Shown here: positions 12,991 through 24,400 of the stretch, in pieces
How positions within the stretch are numbered: the first letter of the stretch is position 1
Layout of the letters: each line of letters starts with the position of its first letter
Assembly (NCBI GenBank): GCA_914767715.1
Contig: OU612066.1
Location: 34,758,283 to 34,822,282, forward strand
DNA length: 64,000 nt
Reading direction: 5' to 3'
DNA from: Membranipora membranacea
Lineage: Eukaryota; Bryozoa; Gymnolaemata; Cheilostomatida; Membraniporidae
The notes under the pieces: model-generated
What the model saw: only the letters and a program-made list of their open reading frames with translations
Databases searched by the model: none
What the model was told of the DNA's origin: nothing
Translations under genes and position numbers: made by a program

Positions 12991-13722
12991 CGCTGACCTT
13001 ACTTCTTAGCAACATGGGATTTGTACATTGTAATTATATGTGTTACTGTTATCAGAATTACCATTGTAGATGCCGAAGGCTACATCTTCAATGAAGGGAA
13101 AAGGGAGAGCAGTAAAGAGACACAGTCATCGTCCTGATGCACATTCTACAGAAGGGGAAGGAGCAGACTGTGCAAAGAAGAGAAGATTGACAAGGCAGAA
13201 ACTTGGCTTTGATTCCACCTCAAAGCAATCACATGGACTGTCTAAAGACTATGAGGAAGAGTTTTCAGGAGGTAATGTTTCAACTACTCGAAGTCGAGTC
13301 AAAAGTGTTTGTATATGCCAATATAATGATGTGCTATGTCAGAGCACTCTGGGCTTTGAGGAATACTACAGGTATATATACCTGGTACATCATTGTTCAC
13401 ATTGTCATATTTTCTATATAGGCCTACTGGTGTATGTATGAAGGCGGATTTGTTTCACTTATGTGACAACAGGGACAACACAGTTCAGAAACCTCACAAT
13501 AAGGGAATATGCCCATACAGCAAAATGTCTACAGATATAGACTTTGAAAATAATCCTCAGTGAAATAGTTTTTGAAAACTAAGAAACAATAAGTATGATT
13601 CATGCTCCCAGTCAGGGCATTAGGGTAGAGAACCTTAACTTCTCCTTTAGAAATTTGTGGAAATCTAAGAGAGTTAAGCAAAGCAAAACCATCCATGACA
13701 AGCATTTAAGGATTCAGAATAC

Positions 13723-14075
13723 CGTGGTATATACCCTGGTGTATACCCCGTTGTATACCCCGGTGTGTACCCCGGTGTGTACTCCGATGTATACATTGGT
13801 GTATACCCCGGTGTACACCCAGTGTATACCCCGGTGTATACCCCGATGTATACCCTGGTTTAACCCTGGTGTTTACCCCAGTGTATACCCCGGAGTATAT
13901 CCCGATGTATACCCCGGTGTGTACCCTGGTGCTTACCCCAGTGTATCCCCTGGTGTATTACCCAGTGTATAGCCCGGTGTATACCCTGGTATATTACCGA
14001 GTGTATACCCCGTTGTATACCCTGGTTTAACCCTGGTGTATACTCCGGTGTATACCCCGGTATATAACCTGGTCA
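13723..14075 (+). repeat. GTATACCCYGGT 12-bp minisatellite in intron 1 (copy A)
   Basis: About 30 imperfect units of GTATACCCCGGT and variants stand in tandem. Each contains the palindrome GTATAC. The translated frames give VYTP and GVYP repeats, which are not real protein. It lies between exon 1 and exon 2 and ends about 20 bases before the exon 2 acceptor. Confidence 0.9.
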
Positions 14076-15274
14076 TCCTCTAAATATTATTATAGGTAGC
14101 AGAGTAAATGAGGCTGTCAGCAGGTATAATGGAGCGAAAATTGGTCTTGGAACCACTCAAATATCACAGGTATGGCAATTACTGACCATTTGAAAATTAA
14201 AATCAGAGTAGCAAAACTAGTCCAGGTTTGAGGAGCGATTTACATTTCTCATGGCACAAAGCAAAATAGCAGACACAATCAGTATTATACATGAAAAATT
14301 AATTCCTAGTGCCTGTTGGCCATTTTCCGGCCAATTAAATCAGAGCTTACTTATTTGCTACCCTCTTCGTATGCGAAGTAATACACTTCTGTGGGCTTCT
14401 TAGCAGTCAGCGAGAGAAACAAAGACAGACAAGGGAAAATATAATGTCAGTGGTACTATAGCAGTAGAACACTCGGTTAATGGGACCAAAGGGAGATTAA
14501 CAAGTCAGAGTGCTGCTGCTGCTGCTGCTGAGAAGGCCTCACCAGTACCCCAGGGGAATTCAGAAGCTGAGCATGAAGAGAATACTGGAGGTGGGCTTTC
14601 CACACATTGTAATTTATCCTGATGTGTTTCTTTGCCAAGTTCACAGTTATTGCCCCCGGATGAGCATAGACACATGATCACATCTGTACCTATCATTGCA
14701 AAGTACCTGTTTCAATTGTTTAATGTCTTGAGGCACTTACCTGTATCCTCCCCATACATCTTCTCGCTGCAAAACCATTTTTAGACCTAAATTATGTAGG
14801 TCCCAAAAACGTCCCAAATCCTTTTTCCAATTTTTTATGACTCATTTTAATAATCTTCGCCCTTAGTCATTTTGTCAACACACTAGGAAGATTTTCTATC
14901 TTGATTTGCAGTTGCCAGGATCCCTCAGGCTTACAGTAGGAATGTGGGAGAGAGAGCTGACACTCAACCTACCCCGAGACCAACACAGGTAAATAAAAGA
15001 TAATATTCTCACTTCTCATTAGAATAACTACATGTTTAGAAGCTTCTCCGCTCACAGATAATCAAGCAAGCCCAATCAAACAGGACCGATGAGCCAGCGT
15101 TCTATTATTGACTCAAGCAAGATGTCCAACTAGTTAACTAATACATAATCATACTGTGTTAAAAGGAAGTACTGGACTGTCAATATTTAGGAAGACACTG
15201 ACTTCCTGCAATTTTATAAGCAATATTGAGCTGGAACAGCCACCCTACATTGTGCTACACTGTGATGTGCTATA

Positions 15275-15365
15275 TGCGACCCTCAGGCGCAGGTGTTCCA
15301 TCTATCTAAATTAGCGAATCATTACAAGCAGAAATAAGAAACTAGTCAGGAGTGGACAGACTTAT
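15275..15365 (+). pseudogene. Decayed copy of exon 7 inside intron 4 of copy A
   Basis: About 90 bases match exon 7 of the complete gene (24138-24223 region: GCGCAGGTG, CATCTATC, AAATTAGC, AATCATTACA, AAACTAGTC, GGACAGAC). An ATTCGA in the real exon is ATAAGA here, giving an in-frame stop, and no acceptor or donor is kept. It lies between exons 4 and 5, where exon 7 does not belong. Confidence 0.7.
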
Positions 15366-17499
15366 TGACAGTGCATCCTCCTTACTTAAATATTACCAGA
15401 TAAGTAGGGTCTAGCTTCTGAGATTCTCACTTCAGTCACTGATATTGATCACTCTTCTTCCATTGTAAGATAACTAGTTGATGACTGGGGTTGGTTTTCC
15501 TTGAGCTTATGGCTTGTAATACCTTCTGATATCTGACAGGGAATCCATGCAAAATATATTGTGAGCTATCTCAAATCGCAAATCTATCTATTCGTCGAGC
15601 TTAGTAATCCTTCATGATCTTCTTTGCAGGAGTCAAAGGTTAAAATTTCAAACGGTGGAAGAAAGAAAGCAGACAAGAGAGTCAGCCTTTATCAAGATAG
15701 CAGTGCTACTGAAGGTGATGATGTTGGACGCACAAGCTTCAAAAGAGTGACGAGGCAGATGACTGCAATGACTGCAGCTAAGCAGGGCAACCATATGGAC
15801 GCTGTTGAAAGTGAGATTTGATTAATTATTTCACACTAGAGGTAATTTCCCGACCAACCTGAGCTTTAGAGAGAGCCTGTTTAAAGGCGGTCAAATTAGT
15901 CCTTTAGTGCACTACAACAAGAAAAAGAGGCGGTTGGTGTATGTTGATATATCATAGATTAAAATTAAGGCGCCTTTCCCTCTCATGCTATGAAGCAAGT
16001 GATAACATCGATGTCCCTAAACTTTTATTTGGTGGTGCAGAATTGATGCCTTGAGTGTATTTATACTAGCTTGTGTTTCCCTTGTTATAGTGAGTGACAG
16101 TGGTTTTGAGGCTGACAGCAGATCTGCTGGAGAGAAAATAAGCGGCCAAGATCCCAGATTGTTATCACAGGTAAGTCAAATGTTGTATAAGTTATGTGCA
16201 ATGTGTCTAGGAATTATATAGTGATATATCAACCTCTCAACAACATTGAGAGGCTGAACATTAGGTCGCATTTGACACCATCATGGTTGCAAAGCATTGA
16301 AATAAGCATTTCCCAGTTACTCAAATCTATCAGTTTCTCAGTTTAATTCTGAAAAGTAAGCTTCATCAATATAAGAATGTGATGCCCGATGCTATGAGTA
16401 TTGTTTTCACTGTGCTACAAAAAATTTAGAGGTATTAAAAAAATCTATTATTTTCAAGATTTTGACGCTGTCATATAAATAGATAAAAATGGCATAGAAC
16501 GCAGCACTTAGGGAATATTCATGTGTTTGATCAGTATACCTTTGAAAAGACATATATATATATATTCTTTGAGAGTTTAAAAATTGCTCCGCATCCAAAG
16601 TAATTCGAAAGAATTATTGGATTTATCAAGCATAATAATCATCTGAGGTCCATAAAGTAACCAAAATATAAAGATGTCAGGAGTAATCTGATCGGAATAA
16701 ATGAGAACACAACTCTCATTTCTAGTTCTTTGTTCATTCAAAGATTTTAATATACTGATATTTAAACTAGAGGTACACAGTGTCTCAATTTGCTCAGTTT
16801 AGGGAGAGAATAGGGGTATCGACCCAGTGCTATTTTCCTCAGGTGACACCTTATTCTTATTCTCATATATAGATAAAGGGATAGTGGAAACTTAGGACCA
16901 GTAAGCTCATATTCTACTTATTCAACGTTAGTAAGCGTAACGTAACCAATGTACAATGTAAAATGGTGAAATATCTTAAGAAATATGCAACAATTTACTA
17001 GCCCTACAGTTTCAACAAGGCATTTTTACAGAGAGAACTAGGTATCGATGGTAAGTATCAACATTGTGTAATATTCAAACTAGGATGCATCCTGTTAGTA
17101 ATAGGTTCAATGAAGTCTAGCTGCCTCAAGACCCAGTCAGTCTGAGTCCAGTCAGTGGAGCAAGCCCAACTGCCACTGAAAATTGGCGGTTTGTAGCGAA
17201 TATAAACTAGTGAGTAGTATTAGGAATAGGCTACGTGCGAACTTGGCAGTAAAGGTTCTGTGTTGGATGATAAATGTTGTTTGACTGGCAGATTACTGCG
17301 GGTTTCTCCTCAGTTGAGTAATTGTGCTCATCAAGCTGTTACTAATATTGCTTATACTGAGAGCCAGCGGATGTCTGTGTCACATCAAGTTTCAAGGCTC
17401 AATTGATTGTTACGAATTTACCACTACCGTCTTTCTTCCCATACAAGATGGTTAATGGTTCAAGTGAGTGACTAATAATTTGTTATTGAACCGTTTCAA

Positions 17500-18260
17500 T
17501 GCGATAGGTAGAATGGGGTCACTGAGATTTGCTGTTGCATTGGAGGGCATTTGATTGCTCAACAGTTTGAATACAAAAATACCGCTGGTGGTGAAGTGTA
17601 TGCAGCTTGACGCGTTTGATATTGATGATCTTATTTATATTGCGGTCAAGCTTATGGAGAAAGCTAGTTGTGCTGGCTTTTCTGTCTGACTGTCCGTGAA
17701 TCCCAGGCAGCTGAAGGATACTCCACAACAGGATGTAGAAGTTGTCTCACCTGGTTGTTCTAGTTGGTCTTGGTATCGACTGTGACTCCCAGATATTTTT
17801 TATATCTGTTTTGTGCAGATGGAGCTTGTTTGCTTGCCAGAGAATGCTATCTGCTGGCATTTTGATTGGTAGAATTCTAATATAGTCTGCCTGTGCATTT
17901 TCCGGTGATTTAATTTTCTTGAAGTTTTTGATGGTTTCTAGCAGTGTTATATAGATAATTGTGTTGTCAGAAAACAGGCTGGCAGTAGAGTGGTGCTGAT
18001 CGGCCAAGTGGTTGATGTAAAAGAGAACATTGCAAGGCCTATAACAGAATCCTGGGGTACACCTGAGGTTAAAGCTGACTCACTTAGCACGCCATCAATT
18101 ACAACTTTCTGTGTTCAGTCAGAGAGGCAGGTCTCAATCCATGTGATGATCTGATAGCTGGCTCCATAACTGCAGAGATTATATGGGGTGTGAGGCAGCT
18201 AACCCGCTGATTTCCAATTATTTGATAGACCATCTGAAAAACAGCAGGTAGTCATTCGAT
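17500..18260 (-). mobile_element. LINE reverse-transcriptase fragment (copy B)
   Basis: Minus-strand frames encode, in order, VVIDGVLSESALTSGVPQ (about 18110 downward), NDLAD/ADQHHSTASLF, SDNTIIYITL (the position of the catalytic YADD box, here altered), KYLGVTVDTKTN (about 17800-17760) and VEYPSAAWDSRTVRQ (about 17730-17690). This is the order of a CR1/Jockey-type reverse transcriptase. Several frameshifts and the lost YADD motif make it inactive. Confidence 0.8.
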
Positions 18261-18471
18261 GTAGCTTTGCAAGTTCTGAGCCTTTCTGAGAGTACTGCCT
18301 ATCTGATGAAATATTATATATGTATATAAATAGTGTAGTATAAAGTCCTAAAAACATGCCTTATTGTTAAAAAGCCATTATAATCTAATATAAGCTGACC
18401 TAAATTCTCAGCAACAGGGGATTTGTACATTGTAATTATACTGGTTACTGTTATCAGAATTACCATTGTAG

Positions 18472-21400
18472 ATGCCGAAGGCTACATCTTCAATGAAGGG
18501 AAAAGGGAGAGCAGTAAAGAGACACAGTCATCATCTTGATGCACATTCTACAGAAGGGGAAGGAGCAGACTGTGCAAAGAAGAGAAGATTGAGAAGGCAG
18601 AGTACCGGCTTTGATTCCACATCAAAGCAAACACATGGACTGTCTAAAGACAATGAGGAAGAATTTTCAGGAGGTAAGTTTTCACCTACTTGAAGTTGAT
18701 ACAAAAGTATTTGTATATGCCAATATGCCCTAAGGGGCTATCTCAAATATATGTATGTGCGATGTCGGAGGACTCTGGGCTTTGAGGTGTACTACAGGTA
18801 TATACACCTGGTACATCAGTGTTCACACTGTCATATTTTCTATACAGGCCTACTGTTGTGTGTATGAAGGAGAATTTGAGTCACTTATGTGTTAACAGGG
18901 ACAACTGTGTTCAGAAACCTCACAATAAAGGAATATGCCCTTATAGCAAAATAATCCTCAGAAAACTGATTTTTGAAAACTAAGAAAAAATGGATTACGG
19001 TGCCGGTCAGGACATAAGGGTAGATAGCCTGTCTCTACAAGTTTTGTTCTGTGGGGGGGGGGGGGACAAAGCTTGTCAACTCTTGCACTCCACGACGTCG
19101 AGGTGTTTAGATTAAATATTGTCTTCTCTCGTGTGCGGGTAGATAACTTTTTCATCACACTAATCCATTTGTATAGGAATACGGAGTTGTGTTCCTGAAA
19201 AGACACCTCCGCTTTCCTATACAGACTGATTAGTGTTATCAAGAAGTTATCAACCCAATCTCAAGAGAAGACAACATTTGATCTAAACAGGTCAATATCA
19301 AGCAGTGCAAGAGTTAACAAGCTTTGTCCCCCCCCCCCCTCCCACCCACCAAACAAAGCTTGTTAAGACAGGCCAAAGGGTAGAGAACCTTAACTTCTCC
19401 TTTAGAAATTTGTGGAAATCTCAGAGAGTTTTAACCATCCGTTGCAAGCATTTAGGGATTCAGAAGACAACTTTAGCTGGTTTATACCCTGGTATATACC
19501 CGGGTGTGTACCCGGGTGTTTACCCTAGTGTATAACCTGGTGTATACCCCGGTGAATACTCTGTGTATACCTCGGTGTAGACCTCGGTATATACCCTGGT
19601 GTATACACCGGGGTAAAAGTCGGGGTATACATCGGTTTATAACTCAGGAGAGGTATACACCCGAGGGTGCTGGGGGCTGGAACAATCAACAATGAAAGCT
19701 CCCCCAGTGGGGCTCGAACCCACAACTCCTGCGGCACTAATCGCCTGGCAGTGAATAGCAAGCGCGCTAACCGATTGCGCCATCTCACCATCCCCAAAAA
19801 AGAATGGGTCGATGGCGCTAATTAGATAGCCCGCTATTCACTACTCGGAGTTGTGTTCTCTCATCCCACAGCACATTCCATTCCACCATTGCCACCCTAT
19901 GAAACACAGCGTACGTGTTAGGGTTATTGGCCTTACATGGCCCATTGCTGGGACCCCTTGTAGTAGGTTTTAGCTGTCTTTCCAGCTTGTCAGCATGTCT
20001 TTCCATGCTGTCACATGTCTTTCCATGAGTCAGTCAGTAGACAAGTACACAGGAGAGGTATACACCCGAGGGTGCTGGGGGCTGGAACAATCAACAATGA
20101 AAGCTCCCCCAGTGGGGCTCGAACCCACAACTCCTGCGGCACTAATCGCCTGGCAGTGAATAGCAAGCGCGCTAACCGATTGCGCCATCTCACCATCCCC
20201 AAAAAAGAATGGGTCGATGGCGCTAATTAGATAGCCCGCTATTCACTACTCGGAGTTGTGTTCTCTCATCCCACAGCACATTCCATTCCACCATTGCCAC
20301 CCTATGAAACACAGCGTACGTGTTAGGGTTATTGGCCTTACATGGCCCATTGCTGGGACCCCTTGTAGTAGGTTTTAGCTGTCTTTCCAGCTTGTCAGCA
20401 TGTCTTTCCATGCTGTCACATGTCTTTCCATGAGTCAGTCAGTAGACAAGTACACAGGAGAGGTATACACCCGAGGGTGCTGGGGGCTGGAACAATCAAC
20501 AATGAAAGCTCCCCCAGTGGGGCTCGAACCCACAACTCCTGCGGCACTAATCGCCTGGCAGTGAATAGCAAGCGCGCTAACCGATTGCGCCATCTCACCA
20601 TCCCCAAAAAAGAATGGGTCGATGGCGCTAATTAGAAAGTCGGGGTATACATCGGTTTATAACTCAGTGTATACCCTGGTGATTACCCTGGTGTATACCC
20701 TGTTTTATACCCCTGTGTATACCGTGGTGTATACCCTGGTGTATAACCCGGTGTATACCTCGGTGCATACCCAGTGTATACCCGGCATATATCCTGTGTA
20801 TACCCGGTGTATACCCGGTGTATACCCGGTGTATACCCCGGGGTATATCCCGGTGTATACCCTGGTCATCCTCTAATTATCATTACAGGTAGCAGAGTAA
20901 ATGAGGCTGACATCAGGTATAATGGAGCGACATTTGGCCTAGGAATCACTGAAATATTACAGGTATCAAAATTACTGAGCATGAAAATTAAAATCAGGGT
21001 GTCAAAACTAGTCCAGGTTTGAGGAGCGATTTACATTTCTCATGGCAAAAGAAAAATTAGCAGACACAATCAGTTTTCACATGTAAAATCATTCCCTAGT
21101 GACTGTGAATAGAAGTAATACACTTCTGTGGTCTTCTTAGCAGTCAGCAAGAGAAACAAAGTCAGAAAAGGGAAAATATAATGTCAGTGGTTCTACAGCA
21201 GAAGAACACTCGGCTAATGGTACCCTCAGAAGATTGCCTAGACAGAGTGCTGCCCCCCCCCCCCGCTGCTGCTGCTACTGAGAAAGTCTCAGCGCTACCC
21301 CAGGGGAATTCAGGGGTTGAGGATGGGGAGAATGCTCGAGGTATGCTTTTCAAAAATTGTGTTAAAATCTGATGTATTTCTATTGAGAGTACTTGATTCA

Positions 21401-24400
21401 ACCTTCATTCTAGAAAATCACGCATACTCAACAACACTTAACATAACTGTTGGCATGGACTACGCAGAGCCATGCAATTGCAATAGAAATTCATTATATC
21501 GATGAGAGCCATATTCGTAAACATTATCAGATTAGCCCAAGATGAGCTTTAATATGCGATCACATCAGTACCTATCATTGCAGGGAACCTGATTCAATTC
21601 ACTAGGCACTTTTGCGTCGGTTCTCCCTTTACATATACCATCATACACAGAGGAACTTCAAGAATCCGAAGCACGTGATAAATCACCACCTGAAAACATT
21701 TAAAAAATACTGTTTTAAGAAAATCCCTACTGGCGCCATAAGGTTGTTTTATATTAGCAGTAACCTATTTGTCCGGTGTTCTTTGAGAACCATGGGTGAC
21801 ATCCATATGTCTTCTGGAGAATATGATCTCATGCTATTATCCTCAATGATTTTAAGAAATGCCATTCAGTCTGTGTAAACAAGGATTTTCTATCTGGTTC
21901 ACAGCTGGCAGAACCCATGAGGCTGACAGCAGGGCTACCGCAGAGAGAGCTGACACTCAACCCCCACCACAACTATCACAGGTAAATATAAGATAATAAA
22001 TAGATAATAAAACAAGCTCAACTAGACAGGGCCAATGAGCCAGCATTCTATTATGGAAAATGAGAAAAATGACTAATCGTCTGTTGAATGCTTAGCTTTG
22101 CTGTATGAAGACAAAACAATGGTGGGATATGCGATGGTCGGACTGAAAGCTCATATCTCGCATCAAGGAAATATACTTCTACACAATACAGTTTTCCTAG
22201 ATGACGAAATAGTTATCTAACATATAATCATACTTTGAGAAAGAGAAGTGTGGGACTGTCAATAATTCGCTGCATCAAAAGGGGATTAAAAACTCTTCTC
22301 TGTGTTTTTCACAAAAATTGTGACTTCAAAATGCTGCACTATCGCTCAGGAGTCAGGTATTGTCTGACCAGACCTTTTTAGGACACAACTCCCATTTTGT
22401 ATTTTTTCTTTCATAAGATTGGTTGGTTCAATTCGATGTTATTTTTTAGTGCAAATAACATTGAAGCAACCAAGCATCTAACCTTGCACAGTCTAAGAAG
22501 GCATTAATGGCTTGCAATTTTTTCTCCAGACTTACTTGCTTTCTACCAATGTTGTACTCACTTACTGGGCATATCAACAGCTACCTTATTTTGCACTACG
22601 CTCATTGAAGGTGCTTTCTCCTCTCAGAAGTATTTGCAGATGAGTAGGTTCTAAGCATCTGAGAATGTGACTTCATTCGCTGATTTTTACCACTATTCTC
22701 CGATTGTAAAATAACTGGTTGATGACTGGGGATGGATTTTCTTGAACTTACGGCTTGTAATAGCTTTTGATATACTAAAAGCGCAAATCTGTCTATCTGT
22801 CAATCTCTGTATTCTATGATTGTCTTATTTCAAGAAGTCAAAGTCAAAAGTTGGAAGAAAGAAAGGAGGCAAGAGAGTTGGCCTTCATCAATATAGTAGT
22901 GAGTCTGAAAGTGATGATACAGGGTGTACAAGCTTCAAAAGAGTAACAAGACAGAGAATCGCAGCCAGGCAAGGCAACCATACAGACTTGTCTAAAGGTG
23001 AGATTTTATTTATGATTTATACTTGAAAGATGATGTCACGGCTGACCTGAGCTTTGGAGAGCCTGTTATAAAAGGCGCTGAATTTAGATCTTTACTTACT
23101 GCATTACAGCACAAAAAGTGGAGGCTGCTGCTGTATGATGATATTCCTTAAGGGCGCCCTTTCTCTCCTGCAATAAAGAAAGCGATAAAATAAGTCTCTC
23201 TGGGTTGTCTGTTTGTGGTGTAGAGTTGATGCCTTGAGTGTGTTTATACTGGCTTGTATTTCCCTAATTAAAGTGAGTGGCAGTGGTATGAAGGCCGACA
23301 GCAGATCTGCTGGAGAAAGAATAAGCGGACAAGATCCTCGGTTGTTATCACAGGCAAGTTTTGCTTTGTTCAAGATGTGAGCAATCCGTAGAGCAATTAT
23401 ATAGTGATATATAATCCTCTCAATAACATTAAGAGGCTGACCATTAGTATTTGACCCTATAAGGTTGCAAAAAATTGGTATCAGCAAAAACATATTAAAT
23501 ATGTGATCTCCGATGCTATGAGAAATTACTGTGTGACAACAAAATTATAGCAATTGAAAACAAGCTAGAATCTTCAGATATTGAAGCTGTCATATAAATA
23601 CATGTTTAAATGGCACAGAATGCTGGACTTGGGAGAATATTCATGAGTTTGATCAGTATACCTTTGAAAGGAAATACAGTTGGGCTGATGACCAATATGT
23701 AGGACTAAATTATGATCTATACTCAAATACTATTAGAATTCAATTATTGCTCCGCATCCGAAGAATTTAAAAATAATTATTGGCTTGATTGTGCAGAAAA
23801 GTCTTCCGAGTTCCATCAAGCTGCCAAAATGGAAAGATGTCAGGAGTTATCAGGTCGGGTCAACAACTACCAATTCGTTTTCTTTGTTCAATTTAAGATA
23901 TTTGTAGTCTGGCGTTATCTCAGTTACATAGAAACCAGTATGCTCCCTTTATTTGAGTGTTTCACTGCAATATAAGTTTGCTTTAAAAAAAGTTTTGTTT
24001 ATGATCCGCACAAAATAGGCAATGACGATATAAAGCCACAAATTTGATATAAGGATTGCGTTTGATTTCACAGTGGGATGAAGATGCTCTAAAGGATTTC
24101 AAATTAAACTACAGACGATGTGGTAAATATGACCTTCGAGCGCAGGTGCCCCATCTATCCAAATTAGCAAATCATTACAGGCAGAAATTCGAAACTAGTC
24201 GGGAATGGACAGACTGTTTGAAGGTAATTCATGTTAAAATATGTTTCTGAATGCATAGCTGTTTAAAAGATGATCCCAAACTCTTGAAAGTATCACTAAT
24301 TTTGTGCCTCTCTTTATCATGCATTGTAGTTTCGCAGAACATTACCTTTAATCTCACACTTGGCAGGTTAGATAACACATATACTCCCTTGATTGATTAC

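Larger units (their letters stand above)
13070..16170 (+). pseudogene. Six-exon partial paralogue (copy A) of the nucleotidyltransferase-TPR gene
   Basis: Exons are 13070-13271, 14096-14169, 14404-14590, 14912-14988, 15630-15810 and 16091-16170. All have AG/GT borders and add to 801 bases, 267 codons, with no stop. The product begins MPKATSSMKGKGRAVKR. It is basic and low in complexity, with KKRR and RKK clusters, acidic/serine patches and an alanine run coded by GCT repeats in exon 3. No known domain is seen. The ATG is directly preceded by TTGTAG, so a further 5' exon is possible. The homologues of exons 7 and 8, with the nucleotidyltransferase and TPRs, are missing because the copy ends near 16755. 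The last donor (GTAAGT) is intact and phase 0, so splicing into phase-0 exons of the downstream copy is possible. It is either a remnant or an alternative 5' cassette. Confidence 0.7.
11755..16755 (+). repeat. Segmental duplication, upstream copy (A)
   Basis: This stretch is collinear with 16805-23905. Matched markers include AATAGGGGTAT at the left edge, the 'AGCCAGCGGATGTCTGTGT' block, LINE fragments on the minus strand, six coding exons with the same splice phases, and the intron 1 minisatellite. Copy A is shorter because copy B has extra insertions. Copy A stops just before the point where copy B continues into exons 7 and 8. The two copies are head to tail and nearly adjacent. Confidence 0.88.
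19646..20635 (-). mobile_element. Tandem tRNA-like element (R-U-R-U-R) with 32-bp flanking direct repeat
   Basis: A 405-bp unit starts at 19646, 20051 and 20456. The first about 184 bases (R, with a tRNA-like sequence) occur three times; the remaining about 221 bases (U) occur twice. The units look identical. A 32-base direct repeat, starting AAAGTCGGGGTATAC, lies immediately on both sides (19616-19647 and 20636-20667). It is part of the host minisatellite, so it looks like a long target duplication. No protein is encoded; the repeated minus-strand frame (MGMVRWRN) is read from the tRNA-like part. It could be a SINE multimer or a short terminal-repeat retroelement enlarged by recombination. 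Confidence 0.75.
16805..23905 (+). repeat. Segmental duplication, downstream copy (B)
   Basis: Collinear with 11755-16755 but longer. Intron 1 has gained a 351-bp fold-back element and a tRNA-like tandem element, and a longer LINE remnant is kept. Beyond about 23905 the homology to copy A ends, but the gene continues. Confidence 0.88.

Noticed and set aside
13720-14075. Protein with VYTP/GVYP repeats
   Set aside because: All frames come from a 12-bp minisatellite inside an intron.
19698-19788. Functional tRNA gene
   Set aside because: A box, B box, D arm and T arm are present, but the acceptor ends do not pair and the anticodon arm is irregular.
19525-20635. Three identical 60-90-residue open frames (MGMVRWRN on minus, MSFHESV on plus) as protein genes
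   Set aside because: They are read from the tRNA-like tandem element on both strands and overlap the Pol III box sequences; identical copies reflect the DNA repeat.
19646-20635. Hammerhead ribozyme in the tandem repeat (as in retrozymes)
   Set aside because: No CTGATGA core was found on either strand of the 405-bp unit.
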